The position numbers and the translations under genes are program-made. The notes under the pieces were generated by a model. The model ran no database searches, was not told the DNA's origin, and saw only the letters and a program-made list of their open reading frames with translations. From positions 1-64,000 of the forward strand of contig JAUSCY010000142.1 in assembly GCA_030650995.1 (NCBI GenBank): DNA of 64,000 bases, written 5' to 3'. The DNA is from Sheuella sp. Lineage in GTDB: Bacteria > Pseudomonadota > Gammaproteobacteria > Burkholderiales > Burkholderiaceae_B. The first letter of the stretch is position 1, and the number at the start of each line of letters is the position of its first letter. Shown here piece by piece: positions 27,952 to 37,872 of the stretch.

Positions 27952-28524
27952 TTACGTCTTCGATTTGACAACGAGCGCATCGATCCGTGCACGCAAATCA
28001 GCAGATTGAACCTGACCGAGAATTGTGTCGATCATGTTGCCATTTGCATCAAACATGACGGTAAAAGGCAAGCCCCCTGTCGGATTGCCGAGCTCCCTCA
28101 AAAGCGAAATCCCAGCATGCCCCGCAACAAGCAATGGGTACGATACCGGTATTTTAACTACAAATTGACGGATTTTATCTGCCGTATCTATTCCGATACC
28201 AACAAACTGGATATCTGGCATGGATTCGGCCATTATATTGAGCTCTGGCATCTCTTCCACGCACGGCGCACACCAGGTTGCCCAGAAATTCACTACCACG
28301 GGCTTACCAAGATACTGCCTGAATAAGACTGCGCGGCCTTCCATATCCGGCAACGACGCATTAAGCAAAGCGTCAGGGTTGACGACTGGCTTGGTCTGCG
28401 CAGTAACGGAAACAGCGCGATTCGCACCCGGCGCCTTGCGAGATGACTGGTGCCATGCCAGCCAGCCCGTTGCTGCCATGGCACTCAAGCCTGCCGCCCC
28501 CAGTATCAATGTTCTTCTCTTCAT
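27952..28524 (-). CDS. TlpA-like thioredoxin-fold disulfide oxidoreductase
   Basis: Periplasmic or membrane-tethered reductant, exported by an N-terminal helix (about residues 5-24) and carrying the redox site WCAPC in NFWATWCAPCVEEMPEL, followed by the cis-Pro segment GLPFTVMFD. Members reduce apocytochromes or other exported thiols. ATG at 28524 gives 190 residues; an ATG four codons upstream is possible. Sits 60 bases before aroQ and is divergent from mpl, a known arrangement in this family. Confidence 0.88.
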   Translation of the reverse strand: MKRRTLILGAAGLSAMAATGWLAWHQSSRKAPGANRAVSVTAQTKPVVNPDALLNASLPDMEGRAVLFRQYLGKPVVVNFWATWCAPCVEEMPELNIMAESMPDIQFVGIGIDTADKIRQFVVKIPVSYPLLVAGHAGISLLRELGNPTGGLPFTVMFDANGNMIDTILGQVQSADLRARIDALVVKSKT

Positions 28525-28621
28525 AGTGACAATCATAACCCTGAGCGCTTTCCCTGCGGACGTATGAAAACAGGAACGAAGCCTTGTTATCTCCCTCTAC
28601 AATGTAGTCAGGAGATTGTTC

Positions 28622-29992
28622 ATGCACCTTCATATATTAGGTATCTGCGGCACGTTTATGGGCGGACTCGCGCTGATTGCGCGGGCGGCCGGACATCGTG
28701 TCACCGGATGCGACGCAGGCGTATACCCCCCGATGAGCACCCAGCTCACCGAGCAAGGCATAGAGCTCATAGAGGGATTCGATCCGGGACAGCTTGCCCT
28801 GAAGCCAGATCTTTTTGTGATCGGCAATGTCGTGTCACGTGGCAATCCCCTCATGGAAGCCATACTCAACGCAGGCCCGCCTTACATTTCTGGCCCCCAA
28901 TGGCTGGGCGAGCACGTTCTGCAAGGTCAGCACGTGCTCGCGGTAGCCGGCACGCATGGCAAAACAACGACCAGCTCCATGCTGGCCTGGATTCTGGAGT
29001 GTGCAGGTCTTAAGCCAAATTTCCTGATCGGTGGCGTGGCGCCAGGCCTGCAAGTCTCTGCACGTTTTGATGCGGCCTCAGCGCTGTTCGTCATTGAGGC
29101 CGATGAATACGACACCGCGTTTTTTGATAAACGCTCAAAATTTGTGCACTACCGCCCTCGCACCGCCATCCTGAACAATCTTGAATACGATCACGCCGAT
29201 ATTTTTCCGGATCTGAGTGCAATAGAAACCCAGTTTCATCACCTGATTCGCACAATCCCGAGCACAGGCTGTGTCATTGTGCCGTCACAGGATCAAGCCC
29301 TGGAACGCGTGCTCGCGCGTGGGTGCTGGTCGCAGATTGAGCGTACCGGACAAACTGACGGTTGGCATACCATTGAAAAAGACCCGCAGACGTTTGATAT
29401 CCATCTGGGCACACAGAATCTGGGCCAGATTCGCTGGGGTCAGACAGGTGCGCACAATCGACACAACGCACTTGTCGCGATCGTAGCGGCGCAACATGCC
29501 GGGGTCGATGCGGCAACGAGTATCAAAGCATTGTGTTCTTTTGCGGGCGTCAAGCGCCGCATGGAAATCAGCGGCACAGTCAACCAGATCACGGTCTATG
29601 ATGATTTTGCCCACCACCCCACCGCGATCCTCACCACCATCAATGGTCTGCGCGCACAAGTCGGTGCGCAGCGTATCCTGGCAGTGCTGGAGCCACGCTC
29701 CAACACCATGAAACTGGGTACGATGGCGGCTCGCCTGCCTCAAGCGCTTGCGCCAGCTGACCTCGTATTCTGCTTTGGTCAGCATGCGGGCAAACATGCT
29801 CTGGGCTGGGATCCGGCTGTCGTGCTGGCCGGTCTGGGTGACCGTATGCAGGCTTTCGACGAGATGGATCAGCTAGTGGATGCTATTGCACGGGCCGCCA
29901 GACCTGGGGACCACATTCTTGTCATGAGCAACGGCGGATTCGGCGGGATTCATCGCCGATTGCTGGCTGCGCTTGACACTGCCGCCGCCTGA
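28622..29992 (+). CDS. mpl: UDP-N-acetylmuramate:L-alanyl-gamma-D-glutamyl-meso-diaminopimelate ligase
   Basis: Mur-ligase-type enzyme of peptidoglycan recycling that reattaches the freed tripeptide to UDP-MurNAc. Begins MHLHILGICGTFMGGLA (nucleotide-sugar binding), has the ATP loop AGTHGKTTTSS and the EADEYDTAFFDKRSKF block that separates Mpl from MurC; VYDDFAHHPTAI is the central-domain motif. ATG at 28622 has AGGAG seven bases upstream. 456 residues. Together with anmK at 0.8 kb it completes much of the recycling route. Confidence 0.96.
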   Translation: MHLHILGICGTFMGGLALIARAAGHRVTGCDAGVYPPMSTQLTEQGIELIEGFDPGQLALKPDLFVIGNVVSRGNPLMEAILNAGPPYISGPQWLGEHVLQGQHVLAVAGTHGKTTTSSMLAWILECAGLKPNFLIGGVAPGLQVSARFDAASALFVIEADEYDTAFFDKRSKFVHYRPRTAILNNLEYDHADIFPDLSAIETQFHHLIRTIPSTGCVIVPSQDQALERVLARGCWSQIERTGQTDGWHTIEKDPQTFDIHLGTQNLGQIRWGQTGAHNRHNALVAIVAAQHAGVDAATSIKALCSFAGVKRRMEISGTVNQITVYDDFAHHPTAILTTINGLRAQVGAQRILAVLEPRSNTMKLGTMAARLPQALAPADLVFCFGQHAGKHALGWDPAVVLAGLGDRMQAFDEMDQLVDAIARAARPGDHILVMSNGGFGGIHRRLLAALDTAAA

Positions 29993-30022
29993 TGGCCGCT
30001 CACGATTTAACCGGAATGACGC

Positions 30023-31987
30023 ATGTTTGTTTTGTATGAAGAAGATGGCGCCTTTAAAACAGGTCACATCATGACTGAAACGGAAGCTGCGCTGCAAGTG
30101 GAGTCAGCCTCTGGCAAACGCAGCAAGATCAAACGCACGAACTGTCTGTTCACGTTTGCGAGCCCCGCGCCAGAACTGTTGCTCGCGCAAGCAGAAAAGC
30201 TTGCCGAAAGTATCGACGTTCCATTTCTGTGGGAGTTCGCGCCCAAGGAAGAGTCTGATGTTCAAGAGCTCGGCAACGAGTATTTTGGCCACGCCCCCGA
30301 TACGCTCGAAAAAACATCCCTGCTCCTGCGCCTGCATGCCTCGCCTGTCTACTTTCATCGTCGTGGCCGGGGTCGCTATCGCGCCGCGCCACCCGAAATC
30401 CTGACAGCGGCTTTGGCAGCACAGGAAAAGAAACAGCGCGCGGCGGCTGAAATTCAGGGCTGGGCTGACGAGATGATCGCAGGCCGATTGCCTCAAGGTA
30501 TCGCAGACATCGCAATGCAGTTAATTACCCGTCCGGATAAAAACTCACAAGCATGGAAAGCACTTGAGACGGCTTGTACGCAAACGCAAAAGACACCGGA
30601 GCGTCTGCTACTCGATCTCGGAGCCTGGCCGCATGCCCTGGCGCTGCATAAAGGTCGATTCCTGGCGACACACTTCCCGCGCGGCACCAGCTTTCCTGCG
30701 TGCGAGATCAGCGAACAAGGTCAAGAACTCCCTCTGGCAGATGTCCAGGCCTACTCGATTGATGATATTTCAACCACCGAGATCGACGACGCCCTCTCTG
30801 TCAGCATCTTGCCAGATGGAAATGTACGCGTCGGCATTCACATTGCAGCACCCGGACTCGCAGTCACACGCGACAGCGAGCTCGACAAACTCGCCCGCGT
30901 CCGCATGTCAACGGTCTACACACCGGGTGAGAAAATTCCAATGCAGCCGGACGACGTCATCAGCGCGTTCTCGCTGGACGCGGGCTGTGCCGTCCCGGCC
31001 TTGTCACTTTACGTGACCGCCAATGCGGATACGGGTGAAATTATTTCGCATGAAAGTAAGCTGGAACGTGTAGTGGTCGTTGAAAATCTACGCCACAATT
31101 TACTTGACGCCGACATTACTGAAAGCGCGCTAGATGATCCCGACCACGTCCTGCCTTATAACGACTGGATCCGGCCTTTGTGGAAGCTGGCACTGCAACT
31201 CGCCAAGCAGCGCGAAATCGTACGCGGCAAACCCGAAAACAACAATCGGGTTGAGTACAGTTTTTATCTGGATGGTCCTGCCGACAATCCTGACAGTCCT
31301 GTTCGGATTTTACCCAGACAGCGCAATGCACCACTGGATCGACTGGTCGCGGAATACATGATCCTGGCCAATAGCACGTGGGGAGGCTTACTCGCCTCGC
31401 TCGGTGTGCCCGGCATATATCGCTCGCAGCAGACAGGCCGGGTACGTATGAGTACGCACGCGCTCCCACACGAGGCAATTGGTGTTGCGCAATATGCATG
31501 GTGCACTTCACCTCTGCGCCGCTATGTTGATCTGGTCAATCAATGGCAATTGATTGCTGCAATCACCCACGGCGTGTCTGCACCACTGGTTGCCCCCTTC
31601 AAGCCGCGCGATGCGGATCTGTTTGCGATTATTGGCGGGTTCGAAGCGCAGTACACCGCGTGGAATGATTTTCAAAACAGCATGGAGCGTTACTGGTGCC
31701 TCAGGTGGCTCCAGCAGCAGGGTATTGATCAGTGCAACGCGACCGTTCTGAAAGAGGATTTGGTTCGTTTCAGTCATGCGCCACTGGTGACCCGGGTTTT
31801 GGGTTTGCCTGAGCTTGACCGCGGCCAGCAGATTCAATTAAAAATTATGGGATTTGATGAACTGGGACTTGAGCTCGACTGCACAATGATTGCGAGCATT
31901 GAGCCTGAGAGTGTTGAATCAGGGGAAGCAGCCCAGATTCAATCTGATAGCCCGGACACAACAGCAAGCACTGAAACTGAAAATTAA
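30023..31987 (+). CDS. RNB-domain exoribonuclease (RNase II family)
   Basis: A 3'-to-5' exoribonuclease-like protein. N-terminal beta region (1-50) unlike the usual cold-shock pair, a helical middle, then the RNB catalytic core from about 245: AYSIDDISTTEIDDALSV carries the metal-binding acidic residues, and MSTVYTPGEKIPMQPDDVISAFSL follows as in RNase II. The S1 end is short and ends in a Ser/Glu-rich tail. 654 residues. A lineage-specific RNB gene placed before the tonB-like and aroE genes is usual for Burkholderiales. It may differ in substrate from RNase II and RNase R. Confidence 0.88.
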   Translation: MFVLYEEDGAFKTGHIMTETEAALQVESASGKRSKIKRTNCLFTFASPAPELLLAQAEKLAESIDVPFLWEFAPKEESDVQELGNEYFGHAPDTLEKTSLLLRLHASPVYFHRRGRGRYRAAPPEILTAALAAQEKKQRAAAEIQGWADEMIAGRLPQGIADIAMQLITRPDKNSQAWKALETACTQTQKTPERLLLDLGAWPHALALHKGRFLATHFPRGTSFPACEISEQGQELPLADVQAYSIDDISTTEIDDALSVSILPDGNVRVGIHIAAPGLAVTRDSELDKLARVRMSTVYTPGEKIPMQPDDVISAFSLDAGCAVPALSLYVTANADTGEIISHESKLERVVVVENLRHNLLDADITESALDDPDHVLPYNDWIRPLWKLALQLAKQREIVRGKPENNNRVEYSFYLDGPADNPDSPVRILPRQRNAPLDRLVAEYMILANSTWGGLLASLGVPGIYRSQQTGRVRMSTHALPHEAIGVAQYAWCTSPLRRYVDLVNQWQLIAAITHGVSAPLVAPFKPRDADLFAIIGGFEAQYTAWNDFQNSMERYWCLRWLQQQGIDQCNATVLKEDLVRFSHAPLVTRVLGLPELDRGQQIQLKIMGFDELGLELDCTMIASIEPESVESGEAAQIQSDSPDTTASTETEN

Positions 31988-32003
31988 TATTGAGTCTGGA
32001 AGA

Positions 32004-32897
32004 GTGAATACGCCCAGCCTGCCTCCATCGTTGACGCCCAGCCAAATTTGGCGCCAGTCTGAACAGCGTTTTTTACGTTGGGCAATCGGTCTGTCGATTT
32101 TGTTTCATCTGGGGCTGTTGGCCTGGCATCGCCACATCCCCTCTAACGCGGCTGAAACTCCTCAGACCCTTGAGGTGGTGATGGTCAATGCTGCGACGGA
32201 GCTTTCACCCACTCAGGCCAAGCTACTCGCTCAAAACAATATGGATGGCGGCGGGCAGGCTGATCTTCTGAACGCATCACAAGCATTGCCTCGCACAGGT
32301 GACACAGGCGCACGCATAGAGATTGAGTCGCTCACAAAAAAACAGATGCAACTGGAGTCAGAACAACAAAACCTGCTCACGCGCATGCAATCATCCGAAT
32401 CTGTGTCGCTTGCACGGACAACGCCTTATTTCATGAAAGAGAGCAACGCACCTGGCATGGATGACAAGGACCGGATAAGCGTATTACAAAACGCCAAGCT
32501 TGCCATCCTTTCACAGCAAGTCCAGGACTACAACCAACGGCCACGCAAACATTTTGATGCCCCGTCAACACAGGCGATTCGTTATGCGCCTTACATTGAC
32601 CAGTGGCGCCAGCGCGTCGAACAAATCGGCGCACAGCACTATCCGCACAGTTCGGGCAAAACACTCTACGGCAAAGTTCAGGCCACGCTGACTATCCGCA
32701 GTAACGGCACGCTAAGCGATATCACGATCGATCGGCCGTCGGATCAACCTGTATTGAACCAGTCAGTATTACGCATCGCTCAGCTATCGGCGCCATTCGC
32801 TCCCTTTCCTCCGGACATGGCCAAAGAAATCGATCAACTGGTGCTCACCAGAACCTGGCACTTCGTCAACGGCATCCTGCAAACCCGAGAACCATGA
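32004..32897 (+). CDS. TonB-like energy transducer protein
   Basis: Single-pass inner membrane protein: one helix about 30 residues from the start (AIGLSILFHLGLLAW), then a variable Gln/Ser-rich periplasmic linker and a TonB-type C-terminal domain (GKVQATLTIRSNGTLSDITID, then SAPFAPFPPDM). No ExbB/ExbD is nearby and the linker lacks the Pro-Lys/Pro-Glu repeats of true TonB, so it may act differently. The frame is open back to 31890 inside the RNB gene; GTG at 32004 is the first start after that gene's stop, but its ribosome site is poorly spaced, so the start is uncertain. Overlaps aroE by four bases. Confidence 0.8.
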   Translation: MNTPSLPPSLTPSQIWRQSEQRFLRWAIGLSILFHLGLLAWHRHIPSNAAETPQTLEVVMVNAATELSPTQAKLLAQNNMDGGGQADLLNASQALPRTGDTGARIEIESLTKKQMQLESEQQNLLTRMQSSESVSLARTTPYFMKESNAPGMDDKDRISVLQNAKLAILSQQVQDYNQRPRKHFDAPSTQAIRYAPYIDQWRQRVEQIGAQHYPHSSGKTLYGKVQATLTIRSNGTLSDITIDRPSDQPVLNQSVLRIAQLSAPFAPFPPDMAKEIDQLVLTRTWHFVNGILQTREP

Positions 32898-33781
32898 CAA
32901 CATCTGACTTTCATATCGAACAAAAGATCCAGCTGACCCGTTTCGCAGTCATAGGGAATCCGGTCAGGCACAGTCGCTCGCCCTCTATTCATCAGCTGTT
33001 TGCGCAACAAACGGGAATAAGTCTTGTTTATGACAGACTCGAGGCACCTGTTGATCAGTTTGAATCAACGATGGTTAATTTTTTTGTACAAGGTGGCCGC
33101 GGGCTCAACGTAACAGTCCCCTTCAAACAACAGGCCTGGCAATTGGCCATCGCACACCTGAGTCCACGCGCAAGGCTGGCGCAAGCGGTCAACACGCTGT
33201 GGCTTGAAAATAATACCCTGCATGGCTGTAATACAGATGGCGTGGGTCTCGTTCGCGACCTCGAACGCCTGGGTGTGCATTGCAGGGAGGCTCGTATTCT
33301 TTTAATTGGTGCGGGGGGTGCTGCGCGCGGCGTAATGGGTCCGTTACTGGATACTGGCTGCGCACAATTAATGATTGTGAACCGTACCGCAGCGCGCGCA
33401 GACGAACTCATCAGTATTTGCCGCCAGGCTTATCCAGACACCCGGCAACATATTTCAGCTGGCGGCTTAGCCGACGCGAAAAAAACAGGCGGCTGGGATA
33501 TTGTGATCAACGCAAGCTCCAGCAGCCTGGGAGACAAGCCGCCAGAATTACCTGAAGGCCTTTACGCAAAGGGGGCGCAAGCCTACGACATGATGTATGG
33601 TGGACAGCCCACGCCATTTATGCACCAGGCTCACACAGATGGTGCGCAATCGACTTGCGATGGTCTGGGTATGCTGGTCGGTCAGGCTGCTGAAAGTTTT
33701 TATATCTGGCATGGCGTCAGGCCCGATATTGCGCCAGTGTTAAAAGCTATTCGCGCTGAACTCGATGCAAGCATCTCTTAA
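32894..33781 (+). CDS. aroE: Shikimate dehydrogenase
   Basis: NADPH-dependent reduction of 3-dehydroshikimate. GNPVRHSRSPSIHQ binds shikimate, NVTVPFKQ carries the catalytic Lys, GCNTDGVG the catalytic Asp, and LIGAGGAARGV the cofactor loop. 295 residues. The start overlaps the preceding stop as ATGA, so translation is coupled. In many Burkholderiales mtgA follows aroE; here lptG follows. Confidence 0.96.
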   Translation: MTTSDFHIEQKIQLTRFAVIGNPVRHSRSPSIHQLFAQQTGISLVYDRLEAPVDQFESTMVNFFVQGGRGLNVTVPFKQQAWQLAIAHLSPRARLAQAVNTLWLENNTLHGCNTDGVGLVRDLERLGVHCREARILLIGAGGAARGVMGPLLDTGCAQLMIVNRTAARADELISICRQAYPDTRQHISAGGLADAKKTGGWDIVINASSSSLGDKPPELPEGLYAKGAQAYDMMYGGQPTPFMHQAHTDGAQSTCDGLGMLVGQAAESFYIWHGVRPDIAPVLKAIRAELDASIS

Positions 33782-33810
33782 AGAGCAATGATGGCATTAC
33801 ACTGTTAACT

Positions 33811-34989
33811 ATGCGCACCGCCAGACGATACCTCGCCCGTGAAATTTTCCGCTCAACCTCTGTTGTAGTCATTGCATTGCTCGGGCTATTTACTTTTTTC
33901 ACGGTGGTCGACGAACTTGACACTGTCGGTGAAAAATTCCCCCTGACAGCGCTGTTTTATCTGCAAATGCTCGCTATGCCCACCAGGCTCTACGACTTGC
34001 TGCCGATTGGTTTGCTAATTGGTGCGATTCTGGCCCTGGCCGGTCTTGCCCAGCGTAATGAATTAGTGATTTTCCGTGTTTCGGGCATCAGCGGTATGGG
34101 CTTGATCAGAATGCTCTGGACGATTGCAATCCCGCTTATCGCGGGGGCCTTGTTGCTATCTGAAGTCCTCACCCCGTATGCCGAAACCAAAAGCAGCGAG
34201 GCCAATCTTTTGTTACGCGGCCGTGTCGAGGGCGGTATGCTCGCAACAGGCTACTGGTTTAAAGAACCCACCTCAACCGGTGGTATGCGTGTCATTAACA
34301 TTGGCAAACTTCAGTCCTCAGGCAATGTTGTGAACCTGCGCATATTTGAATATTCGGATGGAGTCACACTTGTCTCCATGTCCCAGGCCGATGCAGGTCG
34401 TTTTGTTGACGGCAAACTCGTCATGAAAAACGTCACTGAAAACAAAATCTCTCCAGCAGCCAAGAATGCGCTTGCCGATGCCAAAATAGATGACGAGCCA
34501 CTCATGGCCGTACAACGATTCCCAGAACGCACTGTCGAGACCACACTGACCGCCGAGCGTCTGGTTGCCAGGATCCTGACACCAGAGCGCATGTCATTGC
34601 TCGCGCTGCATGACTATATCGACTATCTGCATAAAAACCAGTTGCAATCAGACCGCCAGGTCGTTGCGGTCTGGCGAAAGCTCGCGTATCCATTCACGCT
34701 CATCGTCATGCTCACCATCGCGGCGCCCATCAGCTTTATGCAAACACGCCGCGGAGGCGTGGGTGCCAAAGTCTTTATTGGCATTCTGATGGGTACGGGC
34801 TTTTTCATGATTAATCAGCTGGCCCTGAATGTCGGTCTACTCTACAAATGGCCGCCCGTCGTCACGGCACTGATGCCGAACATCCTTGCCATGCTGATCG
34901 CCCTTGGGTGTGTCTGGCTGATGGAAAATCGCAATGCCCTTGCAGCGAGTAACAAAAACTTTCTGTTCTGGGGCAAATCCCCGATATGA
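33811..34989 (+). CDS. lptG: LPS export ABC transporter permease LptG (YjgP/YjgQ family)
   Basis: Inner membrane subunit of the LptB2FG machine that extracts lipopolysaccharide toward LptC. Three N-terminal helices ([16 protein letters not shown] and following), a periplasmic beta-jellyroll (about 130-265) and three C-terminal helices with the coupling region [25 protein letters not shown]. 392 residues is slightly long. Assigned as LptG rather than LptF by the [10 protein letters not shown] and Gln-containing linker segment; lptF is not adjacent, which is unusual. Overlaps apaH by four bases. Confidence 0.85.
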   Translation: MRTARRYLAREIFRSTSVVVIALLGLFTFFTVVDELDTVGEKFPLTALFYLQMLAMPTRLYDLLPIGLLIGAILALAGLAQRNELVIFRVSGISGMGLIRMLWTIAIPLIAGALLLSEVLTPYAETKSSEANLLLRGRVEGGMLATGYWFKEPTSTGGMRVINIGKLQSSGNVVNLRIFEYSDGVTLVSMSQADAGRFVDGKLVMKNVTENKISPAAKNALADAKIDDEPLMAVQRFPERTVETTLTAERLVARILTPERMSLLALHDYIDYLHKNQLQSDRQVVAVWRKLAYPFTLIVMLTIAAPISFMQTRRGGVGAKVFIGILMGTGFFMINQLALNVGLLYKWPPVVTALMPNILAMLIALGCVWLMENRNALAASNKNFLFWGKSPI

Positions 34990-35825
34990 GTATGCCAAGC
35001 ATCTGGATGGTTGGTGACATACAGGGTTGCTGCGGGTCTCTGGATGAACTCCTCCAGCATCCGGAAATCGCTCAGGAACCCTACGCGCGCTTCTGGTTTG
35101 CCGGGGACCTTGTCAACAGGGGGCCGCAATCACTGACCACCCTGCGCCGTCTCATGGCACTGGAGGAGCGTAGCGTTGCGATTCTCGGCAATCACGACCT
35201 GCATCTGCTGGCCGTCGCAGCCGGTGTCAGACGACTTGGTAAAAATGACACGCTTCTCGAAGTGCTCGAAGCACCTGATGCCCGGGAAATTATCGACTGG
35301 TTACGCTGGCGGCCTCTGGCACATTATGAAGCGGGTCATCTGCTCGTTCATGCAGGGGTATTACCGAAATGGGACGTCACAAAAACTCTTGAGCTTGCCA
35401 ACGAGGTCGAAGTCGCATTGCGCGGTAATCACTGGCAAAAAGCACTCGAGAAGATGTATGGCAATGAGCCCGATCACTGGAAAGAAGATCACACAGGCGG
35501 CAAACGCTTTCGAGTCATTGTGAATGCGATGACGCGTATGCGCATGTGCACGACAAAAGGACGGATGGCATTACCTGTCAAGGGTGAGCCCGGTCTGCGC
35601 GATGACGGACTGATGCCCTGGTTTGACGTGCCAGAGCGGGCCACACGCGATGTGACCGTTGTTTTTGGTCACTGGTCGACCCTCGGACTCTTGATGCGCT
35701 CGGATGTTGTCTGCCTGGATACTGGATGCGTCTGGGGCGGTCACTTAACCGCTGTACGCATGCAGGATCGTCGCATCGTACAAATTGCCTGCAAACAAAG
35801 TCTTAATCCGTTTGAGCACGACTAA
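34986..35825 (+). CDS. apaH: Bis(5'-nucleosyl)-tetraphosphatase, symmetrical
   Basis: Cuts Ap4A to two ADP; also able to remove Np4 caps from RNA in E. coli. The metallophosphatase blocks are complete: [14 protein letters not shown] and LGNHD at the N-terminus, and FGHWS and DTGCVWGG toward the C-terminus. 279 residues. ATGA overlap with lptG couples the two. The 3' end overlaps the convergent hydrolase gene by 23 bases. Confidence 0.95.
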   Translation: MSMPSIWMVGDIQGCCGSLDELLQHPEIAQEPYARFWFAGDLVNRGPQSLTTLRRLMALEERSVAILGNHDLHLLAVAAGVRRLGKNDTLLEVLEAPDAREIIDWLRWRPLAHYEAGHLLVHAGVLPKWDVTKTLELANEVEVALRGNHWQKALEKMYGNEPDHWKEDHTGGKRFRVIVNAMTRMRMCTTKGRMALPVKGEPGLRDDGLMPWFDVPERATRDVTVVFGHWSTLGLLMRSDVVCLDTGCVWGGHLTAVRMQDRRIVQIACKQSLNPFEHD

Positions 35826-36654
35826 ACCATTCGATCAGCGTCTGGTTGATATTTTGCGCAGCCTCGTACTGCACCCAGTGTCCCGCACCAGCAATAATAT
35901 GGTGGCTCCTGTCAGGATGCGTCTGAACGAATGTCTGGGCGAGCACCTCCGGTGTAGCGGTGACGTCATGCTCACCCCAGCCAAATAAAACCTGCCCTTT
36001 GTACAGGTCCAGAGCCTGAGACAAATCGCCCTTGAATGAATGCCCTCGACTCCGGTAGCGAGTCTTGATGCAGGAGTCCGTATGGATCCCGACAGCCAGG
36101 GGATCGATCTGCTCATCGGCATACAACATATGCACCCAAAGATTGTGTCGCATCGCTTCGGTTATGCCGGTTTCAGACTGCTCAAGTTTCCAGTTGCGCA
36201 GTTTGCCGCGTGGTCGGCGCGGACCGCCATGTCCGCCCGGACCTAACAAAGCTAGTTTTTTGACAGCGGGACGTCTGGCGGCAAGGTTTGCAGCCACCAG
36301 ACCACCAAAAGAGAATCCCCCCAGATTGATCGCCGCTTCAGAGCCGAACAGCTGATCCATACTCGAAAGTGTGACATCAATCAGCGTTGGTAAATCATCA
36401 TATTCCGGAGTACTTGAGTCTCCGTAACCCGGCAGGTTAGGCAACCATAAAGAAAAGTGCTCGGATAAAGCGTCGATATTGCGTGCCCAGTGCATCCAGC
36501 TGCCGTGGCCACCATGGATGAGAACCAGAGGTTCTCCCTGACCGAACTGCCTCCAGACCACCTCATTTTCACCAACCTGGACGACATGGCGCCTGGTCCG
36601 GGACTCGTAGTCTGCGATCCAGTCGAGCGTCAAGACATTTAAATTGGGGTGCAT
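35803..36654 (-). CDS. Alpha/beta-fold hydrolase
   Basis: Cytoplasmic serine hydrolase of the meta-cleavage-product/haloperoxidase-like type. [14 protein letters not shown] gives the oxyanion hole, the nucleophile Ser is in GGFSFGG, the acid Asp in GWGEHDVT and the base His in GAGHWVQYE. The 283 residues hold a Arg/Gly-rich cap entry. The neighbouring LigJ-like and Bug genes make an aromatic ring-cleavage-product hydrolase thinkable, but no residue proves this. Confidence 0.82.
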   Translation of the reverse strand: MHPNLNVLTLDWIADYESRTRRHVVQVGENEVVWRQFGQGEPLVLIHGGHGSWMHWARNIDALSEHFSLWLPNLPGYGDSSTPEYDDLPTLIDVTLSSMDQLFGSEAAINLGGFSFGGLVAANLAARRPAVKKLALLGPGGHGGPRRPRGKLRNWKLEQSETGITEAMRHNLWVHMLYADEQIDPLAVGIHTDSCIKTRYRSRGHSFKGDLSQALDLYKGQVLFGWGEHDVTATPEVLAQTFVQTHPDRSHHIIAGAGHWVQYEAAQNINQTLIEWFSRAQTD

Positions 36655-36790
36655 GTCATCCTATTGGACAAAGATTGTTGTGACTCGGCACGATTGAGCA
36701 GTTTAGGCAACAAATCTCTGTGAAACAAATTTCAGAGCATGGCACAATTGGTTCAAAGAATGAATAATCACAATCACCCGTGGAGACGCA

Positions 36791-37771
36791 ATGGATCGCA
36801 GACAGGTTTTAACCTCTTTAGTAGCAGCCATCACGGCTGCAATGGCCCCGACAAGCTACGCGCAAAAATGGGCCGGTAAGCAATACCGCTTTGTAGTGGG
36901 ATATCCCGCTGGCGGAGTCGTCGACTTCGCAGCCCGCACCATCGCAGAAGGACTGGGTCAGGAAACTGGGGCCACCTTTATCGTAGAAAACAAGCCTGGC
37001 GCAGCCAGCAATATCGCTTGTGAATTTGTCGCTCGCCAACCTGGCGATTCAGGTGTTTTTGGTGTATTTGCCAATTCGACACTGACTACGAATCCCTTTG
37101 TACCCCAGCTATCGTCAAAGTCAGTCGATCCGCTGAAAGATCTTAAAACTGTGGTCGCCTTTGCCGACATGATTCTGGTGCTCGCCGTGACAGAGCAGTT
37201 AGGGGTCAAAACACTGGATGAATTTCTCGCCAAGGCCAAAGCGTCGCCCACGCCTTTACGCGTCGGACTCGCAGGGATTGGCAGCCCACATCATCTTGCT
37301 GCGCTTTTACTTGAGCGCTCTGCCCAGCTGAACCTGAATATGGTTCCTTACAAAGGTGGCGCACCAATGATTGCAGATGCCGCGGGCGGGCACCTCGATG
37401 CGGTGTTCACTACGGTTCCTGTAGGCGGGCCAATGGTCGCGAGCGGCAAACTGCGCTGGATCGCTATCGCGCAACCCAAAACGATTAGTAGTCTGCCGGG
37501 TGTACCTTCACTGGTCGAAGTATTCAAGGGCTCTTCCGTGCCCTCATGGATCGGCATTTTTGCGCAGGCAAGTACTTCAGACGAAATGGTCTTGAGCCTG
37601 CATGACAGCATTAACAAGGTCGTCAATAGCCCTGCGATTTCTGAAAAGCTACGGAAAAATGGTCTCGAACCGCTTAACTGGACGATTCCGCAAACGAATA
37701 AGTTCATCAGCGATGAAGCCGTATTCATGAAAAAATTCCTATCGGATTTCAAACTCGACTTTACAGCCTGA
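36791..37771 (+). CDS. Bug family (TctC) tripartite tricarboxylate solute-binding protein
   Basis: Periplasmic receptor of the very expanded Burkholderiales Bug family. Signal peptide 1-25 ending SYAQ; mature part begins KQYRFVVGYPAGGVVDFAAR, the typical first loop, and continues with VENKPGAASNIA and VPYKGGAPMIADAAGG, the ligand-water network. 326 residues. Ligands are usually carboxylates. It stands 101 bases before a LigJ-like gene on the same strand, which suggests an aromatic-derived or tricarboxylic acid ligand. No TctA/TctB membrane genes nearby. Confidence 0.9.
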   Translation: MDRRQVLTSLVAAITAAMAPTSYAQKWAGKQYRFVVGYPAGGVVDFAARTIAEGLGQETGATFIVENKPGAASNIACEFVARQPGDSGVFGVFANSTLTTNPFVPQLSSKSVDPLKDLKTVVAFADMILVLAVTEQLGVKTLDEFLAKAKASPTPLRVGLAGIGSPHHLAALLLERSAQLNLNMVPYKGGAPMIADAAGGHLDAVFTTVPVGGPMVASGKLRWIAIAQPKTISSLPGVPSLVEVFKGSSVPSWIGIFAQASTSDEMVLSLHDSINKVVNSPAISEKLRKNGLEPLNWTIPQTNKFISDEAVFMKKFLSDFKLDFTA

Positions 37772-37872
37772 GGGGTTCATCCTTATTTTGATTCCGTCTG
37801 GCTACCTTTGTATGTATCTTACCGATATAAATCTATCCGCTCATCCGATCAACTTCTCAAACACATCGCATC

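Noticed and set aside
28450-29013. A 187-codon plus-strand frame crossing tlpA and the start of mpl
   Set aside because: Overlaps two well-supported genes; Cys/Arg/His-rich shadow translation.
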